Under the pieces are notes generated by a model. That model did no database searches. It was given only the letters and a program-made list of their open reading frames with translations, and was not told where the DNA came from. Both the position numbers and the translations under genes were made by a program. DNA of 14,428 nucleotides. It comes from CAKTOF01 sp964544345. Its GTDB lineage: Bacteria > Bacillota > Clostridia > Oscillospirales > Oscillospiraceae. Positions 1 through 8,990 of the stretch are shown piece after piece (positions within the stretch are counted from its first letter, which is position 1; every line of letters begins with the position of its first letter). The stretch is taken from assembly GCA_964544345.1 (NCBI GenBank), contig CAZJBT010000049.1, positions 1 through 14,428 of the forward strand. The letters run 5' to 3'.

Positions 1-779
1 ACCTCGAGGATATCGCCGCGCCGCGCTGCTTTGAGATCGAGCGCAAGCTGAAAGAGCGCTGCGACATTCCGATCTTCCATGACGATCAGCATGGCACCGC
101 GATCATCGTGGCCGCTGCGCTGATCAACGCGCTCAAGATCGTCGGCAAAAAGTTTGAGAACGTCACCGCCGTCTTTTCCGGGGCAGGCGCGGCAGGTACC
201 GCAATTTTCCGCCTGCTGCACTCGATGGGTCTGAAAAACGCGATCATCTGCGACTCAAAGGGCGCCATCAGCCGCGACCGCACCGACCTGAATGAGGAGA
301 AAAAGGAGCTGCTCGCGCTTACCAATGCGGAAAACATTTCAGGCACACTGGCCGATGCGCTGCGCGGCGCTGACATTTTCATCGGCGTGTCCAAGCCGGG
401 GCTTGTGACACAGGAGATGGTTCGCTCGATGGCGGACAAGCCCATCCTCTTCCCGATGGCCAACCCCGTGCCGGAAATCATGCCGGACGAGGCGAAGGCT
501 GCCGGCGCCGCAGTCATCGGCACAGGCCGCAGCGACTTTCCAAACCAGATCAACAACGTACTTGCCTTCCCGGGCGTGTTCCGCGGCGCGTTCGACGTTC
601 GTGCATCCGACATCAACGAGGAAATGAAGATGGCCGCCGCACACGCGCTGGCCGACCTCGTCGGCAAGGAGCTGAGCGCAGAGTATATCGTCCCCGCGGC
701 GTTTGACCCGCGTGTCGCTCCCGCCGTCGCCGCTGCAGTGGCAGAGGCCGCGAAGCGCTCCGGCGTTGCGCGCATTTGA
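1..779 (+). CDS. Malic enzyme (NAD(P)-dependent), C-terminal part, 5' end outside the window
   Basis: Oxidatively decarboxylates malate to pyruvate with NAD(P)+ in the cytoplasm. The reading frame is open from base 3, and about 258 residues are present. Visible landmarks are the acidic EDIAAPRCFEIE segment at the extreme left, the metal- and substrate-binding FHDDQHGTA (nt 75-101), the dinucleotide-binding loop GAGAAG (nt 180-197) and the conserved FPMANPVPEIMPDEA and GTGRSDFPNQINN segments typical of short malic enzymes. The family is about 390-410 residues long, so roughly 130-150 N-terminal residues are missing to the left. The GTG at 108 lies after the catalytic motif and is not a real start. 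Family assignment is firm; NAD versus NADP preference cannot be read here. A terminator follows directly, so it is probably not co-transcribed with recG. Confidence 0.95.
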   Translation, partial: LEDIAAPRCFEIERKLKERCDIPIFHDDQHGTAIIVAAALINALKIVGKKFENVTAVFSGAGAAGTAIFRLLHSMGLKNAIICDSKGAISRDRTDLNEEKKELLALTNAENISGTLADALRGADIFIGVSKPGLVTQEMVRSMADKPILFPMANPVPEIMPDEAKAAGAAVIGTGRSDFPNQINNVLAFPGVFRGAFDVRASDINEEMKMAAAHALADLVGKELSAEYIVPAAFDPRVAPAVAAAVAEAAKRSGVARI

Positions 780-794
780 CCGCATCGTCCTTCT

Positions 795-837
795 CGGGCG
801 GCCGCCGCATTGCCCGGTGCCGCCCGCATTCTTTTTC
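795..837 (+). terminator. Probable intrinsic terminator after the malic enzyme gene
   Basis: An 8-bp perfect GC stem, CGGGCGGC (795-802) with GCCGCCCG (819-826), has a 16-base loop and is followed by a T-rich tail (829-836, interrupted by one C). The T-tract is modest, so termination may be incomplete. Confidence 0.65.
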
Positions 838-865
838 AATTTTCTGACAGGCAGGCGAATCTGAA

Positions 866-2914
866 ATGCAGTTAAACGGCAGTGTGACCCAGCTTCCAGG
901 CGTTGGAAAAGCAAAAGCCGCTCTCTTTGAGACGCTCGGCATCCGTACGGTCTACGATATGATCTGCTATTTTCCGCGCTCATATGAGGATCGAACGAAG
1001 CTGGTCGAAATCCAGGATCTGATCCCGGATGAGCCGGCCTGCTTTCGAGCCATGGTTGTCTCGCAGCCGCATACGTCACACATCCGCAAGGGACTTGACC
1101 TGACGAAGGTCATCGTCGCAGACGCCACCGCGCGGCTAAATGTCACCTTTTTCAATCAGAAATACACTGCTGAACGGCTGCAATACGGGCAGGAATATCT
1201 CTTTTATGGCGCAGTCAGCGGCGATTTCATCGGTTATCAGATGCAAAATCCCACGGTCGAGCCATGCGACCAGCCCGGCGTGATGACGCGGCGGATCCTG
1301 CCGGTCTACCCGCTGACGGCTGGTCTGTCCAACAAGGCCATGATACGCACCATCCAATTGGCGCTCGACGCCTGTCTGCCCGAGCTGCCAGAGCTTTTGC
1401 CTGCGGCGATGCGCGAGAAATTTGACCTTTGTAGCGCGCAGGAAGCCTATCAGACCATCCACACCCCGGAGACGTTTGAGATGCTTGCCCGCGCGAAGCG
1501 GCGGCTGACGTTTGAGGAGTTTTTCGTCTTTTCCGCCAAGCTGACGCTGCTGCGCGCGCGGCGGTCGGCCGTCTGCGGTCTCCGGTTTGCAGACTGCGAT
1601 CTGACTGCTTTTTTGCAGGCGCTTTCCTTTCAGCTTACCGGCGCGCAGATGCGCACGATCGGTGAGATCGTGTCCGACTTGACGAGCGGCAGACCAATGA
1701 ATCGGCTGGTACAGGGCGACGTCGGCAGCGGAAAGACGATGATCGCTGCCGCCGCTGCCTTTCTCGCGGCAAAAAACGGTTGTCAAACCGCGCTGATGGC
1801 GCCGACTGAGATCCTGGCCGAGCAGCACGCCGAGACGCTCACACCGCTGTTTCGGCCGCTTGGCATCGAAACCGTCCTGCTCACCGGCTCGATGGGCTCG
1901 GCCGAAAAGCGCAATGCCCGCGCAGCCATTGCAGACGGGCGCGCGCAGCTTATCATTGGGACACACGCGCTTCTCTCTGAATCCACTGAATTTTTCCGGC
2001 TCGGCCTTGTCATCGCCGATGAGCAGCACCGCTTTGGTGTGGCGCAGCGCGGCGCGCTCCAGGCCAAGGGCGAACAGCCGCATCTGCTCGTCATGTCGGC
2101 GACGCCGATCCCGCGTACACTGGCGCTGATGCTCTATGGCGATCTCGACGTATCCATCGTTGACGAGCTGCCGCCGGGACGCGAGACAGTCGACACATTT
2201 CTGGTGGACGAAAGCTACCGCGCCAGGCTCAACGCATTTATCCGCAAACAGGCAGAGGCCGGCCATCAGGTGTTTGTCGTCTGTCCGGCCGTGGAGGAAA
2301 GCGAGACGATGTCGCTCAAATCGGCCGAGACCTGGGCCAAGGCGCTGCAGAAAAGCGTATTTCCCGACCTCCGCGTCGCGCTGCTGCACGGGCAGATGAA
2401 GGGTGCGGACAAAGAGCGCATCATGCGCGCTTTTGCCGCGCACGAGGCAGATATTCTGGTCGCTACCACGGTCATCGAGGTCGGTGTGGACGTGCCAAAC
2501 GCAACGCTGATCGTCATTGAGAATGCCGACCGCTTTGGACTCTCGCAGCTCCATCAGCTCCGCGGGCGGGTCGGGCGCGGCAGCGCAAAGTCGTTCTGTG
2601 TGCTGGTCTCCTCAAATAAAAATGAGCAGACGCTCTCGCGGCTCCGGGCGCTGTGCAAAACGAATGACGGCTTTCGCATCGCCGAGGAGGATCTCGCGCT
2701 GCGCGGCCCCGGCGACTTTTTCGGTGCGCGTCAGCATGGTCTGCCCGCATTCCGCATGGCCAACCTGATGGACGATATGGAGACGCTGAAAACGGCACAG
2801 CAGGCCTGCGCAGAATTTCTGAAACCGGATCGAATTCAGTCCGATCCGGAATACCAACCGCTGCTGCAGCGGATCCATGCGCTCTTTTCCAACACAAACA
2901 CAGTTTTGAATTAA
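866..2914 (+). CDS. recG: ATP-dependent DNA helicase RecG
   Basis: RecG is a superfamily 2 double-strand translocase that remodels stalled replication forks and Holliday junctions. The 682 residues match the family's usual length (about 690). It opens with a GVGKAKAALFETLGI segment and YFPRSYEDR typical of RecG N-termini, followed by the OB-fold wedge region (about residues 50-150). The helicase core shows Walker A GDVGSGKT (284-291), MAPTEILAEQH, the DEQH box in DEQHRFGV (385-392), SATPIPRT (411-418), LLHGQMKG and QLRGRVGR (564-571), then the RecG C-terminal stretch LRGPGDFFGARQHG. The ATG at 866 gives the expected N-terminus, but its ribosome binding site is weak (AGGCG about 10 bases upstream). 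I found no clear promoter in the 86 bases before it. The next gene's likely promoter overlaps its stop codon. Confidence 0.97.
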   Translation: MQLNGSVTQLPGVGKAKAALFETLGIRTVYDMICYFPRSYEDRTKLVEIQDLIPDEPACFRAMVVSQPHTSHIRKGLDLTKVIVADATARLNVTFFNQKYTAERLQYGQEYLFYGAVSGDFIGYQMQNPTVEPCDQPGVMTRRILPVYPLTAGLSNKAMIRTIQLALDACLPELPELLPAAMREKFDLCSAQEAYQTIHTPETFEMLARAKRRLTFEEFFVFSAKLTLLRARRSAVCGLRFADCDLTAFLQALSFQLTGAQMRTIGEIVSDLTSGRPMNRLVQGDVGSGKTMIAAAAAFLAAKNGCQTALMAPTEILAEQHAETLTPLFRPLGIETVLLTGSMGSAEKRNARAAIADGRAQLIIGTHALLSESTEFFRLGLVIADEQHRFGVAQRGALQAKGEQPHLLVMSATPIPRTLALMLYGDLDVSIVDELPPGRETVDTFLVDESYRARLNAFIRKQAEAGHQVFVVCPAVEESETMSLKSAETWAKALQKSVFPDLRVALLHGQMKGADKERIMRAFAAHEADILVATTVIEVGVDVPNATLIVIENADRFGLSQLHQLRGRVGRGSAKSFCVLVSSNKNEQTLSRLRALCKTNDGFRIAEEDLALRGPGDFFGARQHGLPAFRMANLMDDMETLKTAQQACAEFLKPDRIQSDPEYQPLLQRIHALFSNTNTVLN

Positions 2915-2939
2915 CCGGACATTCCTCTTTGGGCATACT
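2911..2939 (+). promoter_or_regulatory. Possible sigma-A promoter for asnB
   Basis: TTAACC (2911-2916) and CATACT (2934-2939) are separated by 17 bases, each with 4 of 6 consensus matches. It overlaps the recG stop codon and would give a leader of about 28 bases. It is the weakest promoter proposed in this window. Confidence 0.35.
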
Positions 2940-2973
2940 CTAGATATGAGAATGTGCAAGGAGGAATTTTCAT

Positions 2974-4779
2974 ATGTGTGGAATTGCAGGAGAAATTGCG
3001 ACTGACCGGCTGCTCGAGTGCAGCGCGCCGTACTATGAGGAAATGTCGAGAGCGCTCTCACGGCGCGGCCCGGATCAGCACGGCACGTACCACTCATCGC
3101 GCTGTGTTCTGATCCACCGACGGCTTGCCGTCGTCGACCTGGAGCACGGGCGTCAGCCGATGGAGTTTGACGGGCTGGTTCTCGCATACAATGGCGAGCT
3201 GTACAACACCGAGGAGCTGCGCCATGAACTTGCACAGCTTGGATACGCCTTTGACGGCCACTCGGACACAGAGGTGGTACTCAAATCGTATCACGCCTGG
3301 GGCGCAAAATGCTGCTCAAAATTCAATGGCATCTTCGCCTTCGCCGTATTTGAGACGCGCACACGACGGCTGTTTCTCGCGCGCGACCCGATGGGCGTCA
3401 AGCCGCTCTTTTACGCACTGCGGGGCGGCAGCCTGATCTTTGGTTCGGAGCTGAAGGCGCTCTTGGCGCATCCGGACGTCAAGCCGGAGATCACACATGA
3501 GGGACTTTACGATATCATGTTTCTTGGCCCGGGCCGCACGCCGGGGTTGGGCGTATTTCGGGATGTCTCTGAGCTTCTTCCCGGCCAGGCAGCCTATTTT
3601 GGGGCCGAGGGATTGCAGCTTTCGCAGTACTGGAAGCTGCACGATGCGGCGTGCACCGATTCGTTTGAGCAGGCATGCGAAAAGACGAGATTTCTGGTGA
3701 CCGACGCGATCCGGCGCCAGCTTGTCTCCGATGTCCCGCTGTGCACCTTCCTGTCCGGCGGCCTGGATTCCTCAATCATTTCTTCCGTCACAAAAAACAC
3801 ACTCGGCGCGGTCAGCACCTATTCCGTCGATTATGTGGACAACGAAAAGTACTTTCAGTCGGGCAAATTCCAGCCCAATTCCGACAACGCCTATATCCAG
3901 ATCATGCAGCAATTCCTGCATTCAGATCATCATCAGGTGACGCTCGACACACCGGAGCTTGTGTCGGCACTGTATGAGGCGGCCGAGGCGCGCGACCTGC
4001 CGGGCATGGCGGATGTGGACGCGTCGATGCTCCTGCTCTCGCGCGCTGTGCGAAACACGCACACTGTTGTGCTCTCCGGCGAGTGCGCGGATGAGATATT
4101 CGGCGGCTATCCGTGGTACCGCGATCCGGATGTGCGGGCTGTCAACGGCTTCCCGTGGGCGCAGACGACAGACTATCGCGCTTCCTTCCTTCGGCCGGAG
4201 GTGCTTGCCGAGGAGGATCCGCACGCATATGTCATGCGGCGCTACCGCGACACGCTCTCCACCGTCGACGTGCTGCCTGAAACCTCGCCGCAGGAGACAC
4301 GGATGAAGGAGATGATGGTGCTCAACCTGCGCTGGTTCATGCAGACGCTGCTCGACCGCAAGGATCGCATGAGCATGTGGTCGGGTCTGGAGATCCGCGT
4401 ACCGTTCTGCGACCGGCGCATCGTGGAATACCTCTACACACTGCCTTGGGAATATAAGGACTATCACGGCCGGGAGAAGGGGCTCCTGCGCCACGCGATG
4501 CGCGATATCCTTCCGGATGAGATCGTCGAACGAAAGAAGAGTCCGTATCCCAAGACTTGGAATCCAGCCTATATGCAGGCGGTCAGTGACTTGCTGCGGC
4601 GCGAACTCGCAAACGATTCTCCCCTGCTTGCGTTCTGCCGGCGCAGCGCGCTGGAGAATCTGCTGACAGAGAACCGCAGCCTGCCCTGGTATGGACAGCT
4701 CATGACCACACCGCAGACAGTCGCCTACTTCCTGCAGATCGCGCATTGGATGCGAAAATATCAGATTTCCGTTGTCTAG
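2974..4779 (+). CDS. asnB: Asparagine synthetase, glutamine-hydrolysing (AsnB)
   Basis: Makes asparagine from aspartate, ATP and glutamine in the cytoplasm. The protein starts MCGIAGE, so Cys2 is exposed as the N-terminal nucleophile after Met removal, which fixes the start. AAGGAGG (2958-2964) lies 9 bases upstream. The glutaminase domain (about 1-200) shows RRGPDQHG (30-37), YNGELYN (72-78) and GHSDTE (95-100). The synthetase domain carries the pyrophosphate loop SGGLDSS (261-267) and SGECADEIFGGYPWY (from residue 368). Bacterial relatives that I recall often have Gly where this has Cys371, so that position is worth a look but may be a subfamily trait. At 601 residues it is longer than E. 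coli AsnB (554) and close to Bacillus forms. The 59-base gap to recG has no room for a T-box leader. A promoter for the next gene covers its stop codon. Confidence 0.95.
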   Translation: MCGIAGEIATDRLLECSAPYYEEMSRALSRRGPDQHGTYHSSRCVLIHRRLAVVDLEHGRQPMEFDGLVLAYNGELYNTEELRHELAQLGYAFDGHSDTEVVLKSYHAWGAKCCSKFNGIFAFAVFETRTRRLFLARDPMGVKPLFYALRGGSLIFGSELKALLAHPDVKPEITHEGLYDIMFLGPGRTPGLGVFRDVSELLPGQAAYFGAEGLQLSQYWKLHDAACTDSFEQACEKTRFLVTDAIRRQLVSDVPLCTFLSGGLDSSIISSVTKNTLGAVSTYSVDYVDNEKYFQSGKFQPNSDNAYIQIMQQFLHSDHHQVTLDTPELVSALYEAAEARDLPGMADVDASMLLLSRAVRNTHTVVLSGECADEIFGGYPWYRDPDVRAVNGFPWAQTTDYRASFLRPEVLAEEDPHAYVMRRYRDTLSTVDVLPETSPQETRMKEMMVLNLRWFMQTLLDRKDRMSMWSGLEIRVPFCDRRIVEYLYTLPWEYKDYHGREKGLLRHAMRDILPDEIVERKKSPYPKTWNPAYMQAVSDLLRRELANDSPLLAFCRRSALENLLTENRSLPWYGQLMTTPQTVAYFLQIAHWMRKYQISVV

Positions 4780-4800
4780 TGCGCGGATTTGTTGTAGAAT
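4772..4800 (+). promoter_or_regulatory. Sigma-A-type promoter for the C_GCAxxG_C_C gene and gpmI
   Basis: TTGTCT (4772-4777) and TAGAAT (4795-4800) are spaced by exactly 17 bases, with 4/6 and 5/6 matches. It overlaps the asnB stop codon (4777-4779) and would start RNA near 4807, giving a leader of about 46 bases. Confidence 0.65.
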
Positions 4801-4817
4801 AGCCTTACTTTCGACAA

Positions 4818-4835
4818 AAGCCCGCTCGCAGGCTT
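4818..4835 (+). other. Small hairpin just upstream of a ribosome binding site
   Basis: AAGCC (4818-4822) pairs with GGCTT (4831-4835) around an 8-base loop. It ends two bases before the AAAGGAG ribosome binding site at 4838. It has no T-tract, so it is not a terminator. It might affect leader stability or translation, but a 5-bp stem could also be chance. Confidence 0.25.
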
Positions 4836-4852
4836 GCAAAGGAGAATGCCTT

Positions 4853-5226
4853 ATGTCTTACCAGGAAACCGCCACCGCGCTCCACGAGAGCGGTCAGAAT
4901 TGCTGTCAGTCCGTGCTTGGCGCGTGCTGCGAACGTTTTGGCCTGACGCCCGATCAGGCCTCCCACCTCGGCGCATTTCTTGGCGGCGGCGCCCGCAAGG
5001 GTGAGTTGTGCGGCGCCGTCTCGGGCGCACTGCTTGCGCTCGGTCTCGCCTATGGAGATGAGAACAACCGTCAGTGCACAAAATCCGAGGATATGCTCGA
5101 TGCCTTCGTGGCGAAGTTCGGCACGCTGCGCTGCGGCGAGCTGGTCGGCTCCGACAAGGCCGAACGCAGGCAGGTCTGCCCCGCTTTCATCAACTGGTGC
5201 GCGCAGTATCTGGAGGACGAATTCAA

Positions 5227-5230
<4 letters not shown>
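4853..5230 (+). CDS. C_GCAxxG_C_C family putative redox-active protein
   Basis: A 125-residue cytoplasmic protein of the C_GCAxxG_C_C family, named for its conserved cysteine pattern and thought to be redox-active or metal-binding. No reaction is established. Visible are NCCQSVL (C17, C18), CC at 25-26, the family core GGGARKGELCGAVSGALLALGL (C53), then C75, FGTLRCGELVG (C94), C109 and C116. These fit the family spacing, with extra cysteines (C18, C25, C26, C75). The ATG at 4853 is chosen because AAAGGAG (4838-4844) lies 8 bases upstream. An in-frame start at 4772 would fall inside the promoter. Its TGA overlaps the gpmI ATG in an ATGA junction, so the two genes are almost certainly co-transcribed and probably translationally coupled. 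There is no signal peptide or membrane segment. Some family members are linked to transporters or electron-transfer genes, which is not the case here. Confidence 0.85.
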
Positions 5231-6801
<1,571 letters not shown>

Positions 6802-6804
6802 TAC

Positions 6805-6833
6805 TTGTGTTTTCCGCCTTTTTGGGCTACAAT
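6805..6833 (+). promoter_or_regulatory. Sigma-A-type promoter for the yloU-yloV pair
   Basis: TTGTGT (6805-6810) and TACAAT (6828-6833) are spaced by 17 bases; the -10 matches 5/6 and the -35 matches 3/6. It starts immediately after the gpmI stop codon and would give a leader of about 28 bases before the yloU start. Confidence 0.6.
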
Positions 6834-6867
6834 AGTTTGGCAATTTCTTTGAAGGAGGTCAGGCATT

Positions 6868-7221
6868 ATGATGCGTCTGCACAATGAAAAAGGCGATATC
6901 TCAGTCAGTACCAGCGTCTACACGAACATTGCCGGCGCCGCCGCCACGAACTGCTTCGGCGTCAAGGGCATGGCGGTTCGCTCTATGACCGACGGCCTTG
7001 TGCATCTGCTGCGCAAAGAAGCGATGAGTAAGGGAGTGCGCGTCACGTTCCTCGACGACAACTCCATTTCGATCGATCTGCATATCATCATTGACCAAGG
7101 CGTCAACATCACCACGATCGGCGCGTCCATCATCAACGAGGTTCGCTACGTCGTGGAAAAATCGACCGGCACGGAAGTGCGTGAGGTCAACGTATTTGTC
7201 GACTCTATTATGGCCGGCTGA
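6868..7221 (+). CDS. yloU: Asp23/Gls24 family protein (YloU-like)
   Basis: A 117-residue soluble protein of the Asp23/Gls24 family, members of which are linked to envelope stress and, for YloU-type proteins, are encoded next to YloV/FakA. The sequence shows the typical opening (GDISVSTSVYTNIAGAAATN), a GVKGMAVRS segment, alternating hydrophobic strands (SISIDLHIIIDQGVNI) and the closing VREVNVFVDSI. AAGGAGG (6852-6858) lies 9 bases before ATG 6868. A second ATG follows at 6871 and could be used instead. The yloV start is 36 bases after the stop, so the two are an operon. The biochemical role of YloU is not established. The name rests on family plus neighbourhood, which together are convincing. 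Confidence 0.9.
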   Translation: MMRLHNEKGDISVSTSVYTNIAGAAATNCFGVKGMAVRSMTDGLVHLLRKEAMSKGVRVTFLDDNSISIDLHIIIDQGVNITTIGASIINEVRYVVEKSTGTEVREVNVFVDSIMAG

Positions 7222-7224
7222 TTC

Positions 7225-7237
7225 GCGGGTTTCCCGC
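7225..7237 (+). other. Small GC hairpin between yloU and yloV
   Basis: GCGGG (7225-7229) and CCCGC (7233-7237) form a perfect 5-bp stem with a TTT loop. It lies 4 bases before the GGAGG ribosome binding site of yloV and has no T-tract. It could tune yloV translation or protect the RNA end; no function is shown. Confidence 0.35.
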
Positions 7238-7257
7238 ACACGGAGGTGTATTGTTTC

Positions 7258-8895
7258 ATGATCCAGACCATCGACGGCGCTCTGATGAAGCAGATGCTTA
7301 TCAACGGCGCCGCTTCAGTGGAGCTGCACAAACAGCAAATCAATGAGTTGAACGTGTTCCCCGTCCCTGACGGCGACACCGGCACCAATATGAGCATGAC
7401 CCTGACAGCCGCAGCCAGCGAGCTGCGCAAGTCAGAGCAGGATAGGCTCTGCGACATCGTTCAGGCCGCCGCTTCCGCCATGCTGCGCGGCGCGCGCGGC
7501 AACTCTGGCGTCATCACTTCTCTTCTGTTCCGTGGCATCGCGAAATTCATGAAGGGCATGGAGACGATCGACTGCGCCGGGTTCGCCGGCGCACTCGCCT
7601 GCGGCGTCGAGGCAGCCTATAAGGCGGTCATGAAGCCGACCGAGGGCACGATCCTGACGGTCTCGCGCGTTACGGCAGAGCATGCCGGTGCGGACAGCGC
7701 GCCGGATGGCGACATGGACGCCATGCTCGCTTTCATGATCGAGAATGCGAACGCCGCACTTGCAGAGACGGTGGAGCAGAATCCCGTTCTGAAAAAGGCC
7801 GGCGTGGTCGACGCAGGCGGTCTCGGCTTTGTCTATCTGCTCGAGGGCATGCTTGCCGCGCTGCGCGGCGAAATGATCGAGCTGACCGCTGAGACGGCGA
7901 CCGCACTGAAGGATCAGGCGGACTTCACCGAATTCGAGACGGAGGACATCGTCTTCGCCTACTGCACAGAGTTTATCGTCTCGCGCGAAACAAACAAGTC
8001 TCCGGAGCTGCTGCGCAGCTTCCTGACCGGCTTGGGCGACAGCCTGGTGCTGGTGGACGACGACGAGATCATTAAGGTTCACGTCCATACCAACAATCCC
8101 GGCAAGGTGCTCGAGGAAGCTCTGACCTATGGTGGTCTTGTCACTGTCAAGATCGAGAACATGAAGCTCCAGCACACGGAGAAAGTCCTCTCTGTCGCCG
8201 AGGCCAAGCCGCAGGAGCCGGAGATCGCCCCCGCAGAGAAGCCGCTCGGCGTCGTGTCCGTCTGTGTCGGCGAAGGATTGGAAGCGCTCTTCCGCGATCT
8301 CGGCGTTGACGGCCTGATCCAGGGAGGTCAAACGATGAATCCCTCGACCGAGGATATTCTCCGTCAGGTCAACCGCACGCCGTCCGACACCGTTCTGGTG
8401 CTGCCCAACAATAAAAATATCATTATGGCAGCGCAGCAGGCCGGCCCGCTGACAGAGAAAAACGTCGTTGTTATCCCGACTGCGTCCGTACCTGAGGGCA
8501 TCGCCGCCATGCTGTCGTTTGATCCGGATGCCGAGGTCGCCAGCCTGATCGAGGATATGACCACTGCTTCCCAGAATGTCGAAACAATCCAGATCACCTA
8601 CGCCGCGCGCAATTCCGACTTTGACGGTGCGCAGATCCGTGAGGGCGACTATATTGCCTTCAGCGGCAAAACGCTTCTGGCCAATGAAACGGATGAGGTT
8701 TCCCTGCTCCGTCAGGTCGCTGACTATGCCGCACGCCAGGAAAAAGAGTTTATCACCATTTACTCCGGAGAAGGCGTGGACGAGGATCGTGCGCAGCAGG
8801 CGCTTTCCCTGTTTGAACAGACGTGCCCGAACTGTGAGGTCACGCTGGTCGCCGGCGGACAACCGGTCTACTACTACCTGGTTTCCCTCGAGTGA
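7258..8895 (+). CDS. yloV: DAK2 domain kinase, YloV/FakA-like fatty acid kinase
   Basis: Homologue of the FakA/YloV family. FakA phosphorylates fatty acids held by FakB carrier proteins to acyl-phosphates for phospholipid synthesis. The 545 residues match the family. The N-terminal DhaL-like ATP-binding domain shows VPDGDTGTNMSMT (P37 onward, with metal-binding Asp38 and Asp40), ARGNSGVI and VVDAGGLGFVYLLEGM. The middle domain has VHVHTNNPGKVLEEAL. The C-terminal domain has GEGLEALFRDLGVDGLIQGG and TMNPSTEDIL, typical of YloV. The start is ATG 7258, 11 bases after GGAGG (7242-7246); an in-frame GTG at 7246 overlaps that site and is unlikely. No FakB gene is seen in this window, so its lipid partner would be encoded elsewhere. 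The gene ends at a strong terminator. Confidence 0.92.
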   Translation: MIQTIDGALMKQMLINGAASVELHKQQINELNVFPVPDGDTGTNMSMTLTAAASELRKSEQDRLCDIVQAAASAMLRGARGNSGVITSLLFRGIAKFMKGMETIDCAGFAGALACGVEAAYKAVMKPTEGTILTVSRVTAEHAGADSAPDGDMDAMLAFMIENANAALAETVEQNPVLKKAGVVDAGGLGFVYLLEGMLAALRGEMIELTAETATALKDQADFTEFETEDIVFAYCTEFIVSRETNKSPELLRSFLTGLGDSLVLVDDDEIIKVHVHTNNPGKVLEEALTYGGLVTVKIENMKLQHTEKVLSVAEAKPQEPEIAPAEKPLGVVSVCVGEGLEALFRDLGVDGLIQGGQTMNPSTEDILRQVNRTPSDTVLVLPNNKNIIMAAQQAGPLTEKNVVVIPTASVPEGIAAMLSFDPDAEVASLIEDMTTASQNVETIQITYAARNSDFDGAQIREGDYIAFSGKTLLANETDEVSLLRQVADYAARQEKEFITIYSGEGVDEDRAQQALSLFEQTCPNCEVTLVAGGQPVYYYLVSLE

Positions 8896-8901
8896 AAAAA
8901 C

Positions 8902-8940
8902 AAGCCCGCGGCAGGACAGGCCTTGCCGCGGGTTTTTCTT
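8902..8940 (+). terminator. Intrinsic terminator of the yloU-yloV operon
   Basis: CCCGCGGC (8905-8912) pairs perfectly with GCCGCGGG (8925-8932), extended by A-T and G-T pairs on both sides, and is followed by TTTTTCTT. An A-run (8895-8900) on the other side means it may also work on the minus strand. Confidence 0.9.
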
Positions 8941-8982
8941 CTAAAGCTAAAGCGCCGCGCCGAAAGCTCCCGGCGCGGCGCT
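8941..8982 (-). terminator. Terminator hairpin of the htrA gene
   Basis: GCGCCGCGCCG (8952-8962) and CGGCGCGGCGC (8971-8981) form an 11-bp perfect stem, or 12 bp with A8951-T8982, around an 8-base loop. On the minus strand it is followed by TTTAGCTTTAG. It starts 8 bases beyond the htrA stop codon. Confidence 0.8.
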
Positions 8983-8990
8983 CAATCATC

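Noticed and set aside
1136..2554. Long minus-strand open frame (472 codons) opposite recG
   Set aside because: It mirrors the codon bias of a GC-rich gene, has no ribosome binding site or recognisable protein, and recG on the other strand is unmistakable.
2915..2973. T-box or other riboswitch upstream of asnB
   Set aside because: The gap is only 59 bases and lacks a T-box sequence and an antiterminator.
3922..4839. Minus-strand open frame (305 codons) opposite asnB
   Set aside because: Antisense to conserved synthetase domain; no start signals and no recognisable protein.
7432..8862. Long minus-strand open frame (476 codons) opposite yloV
   Set aside because: Antisense shadow of a conserved gene; the protein is Arg/His/Gln-rich and low in sense, with no family features.
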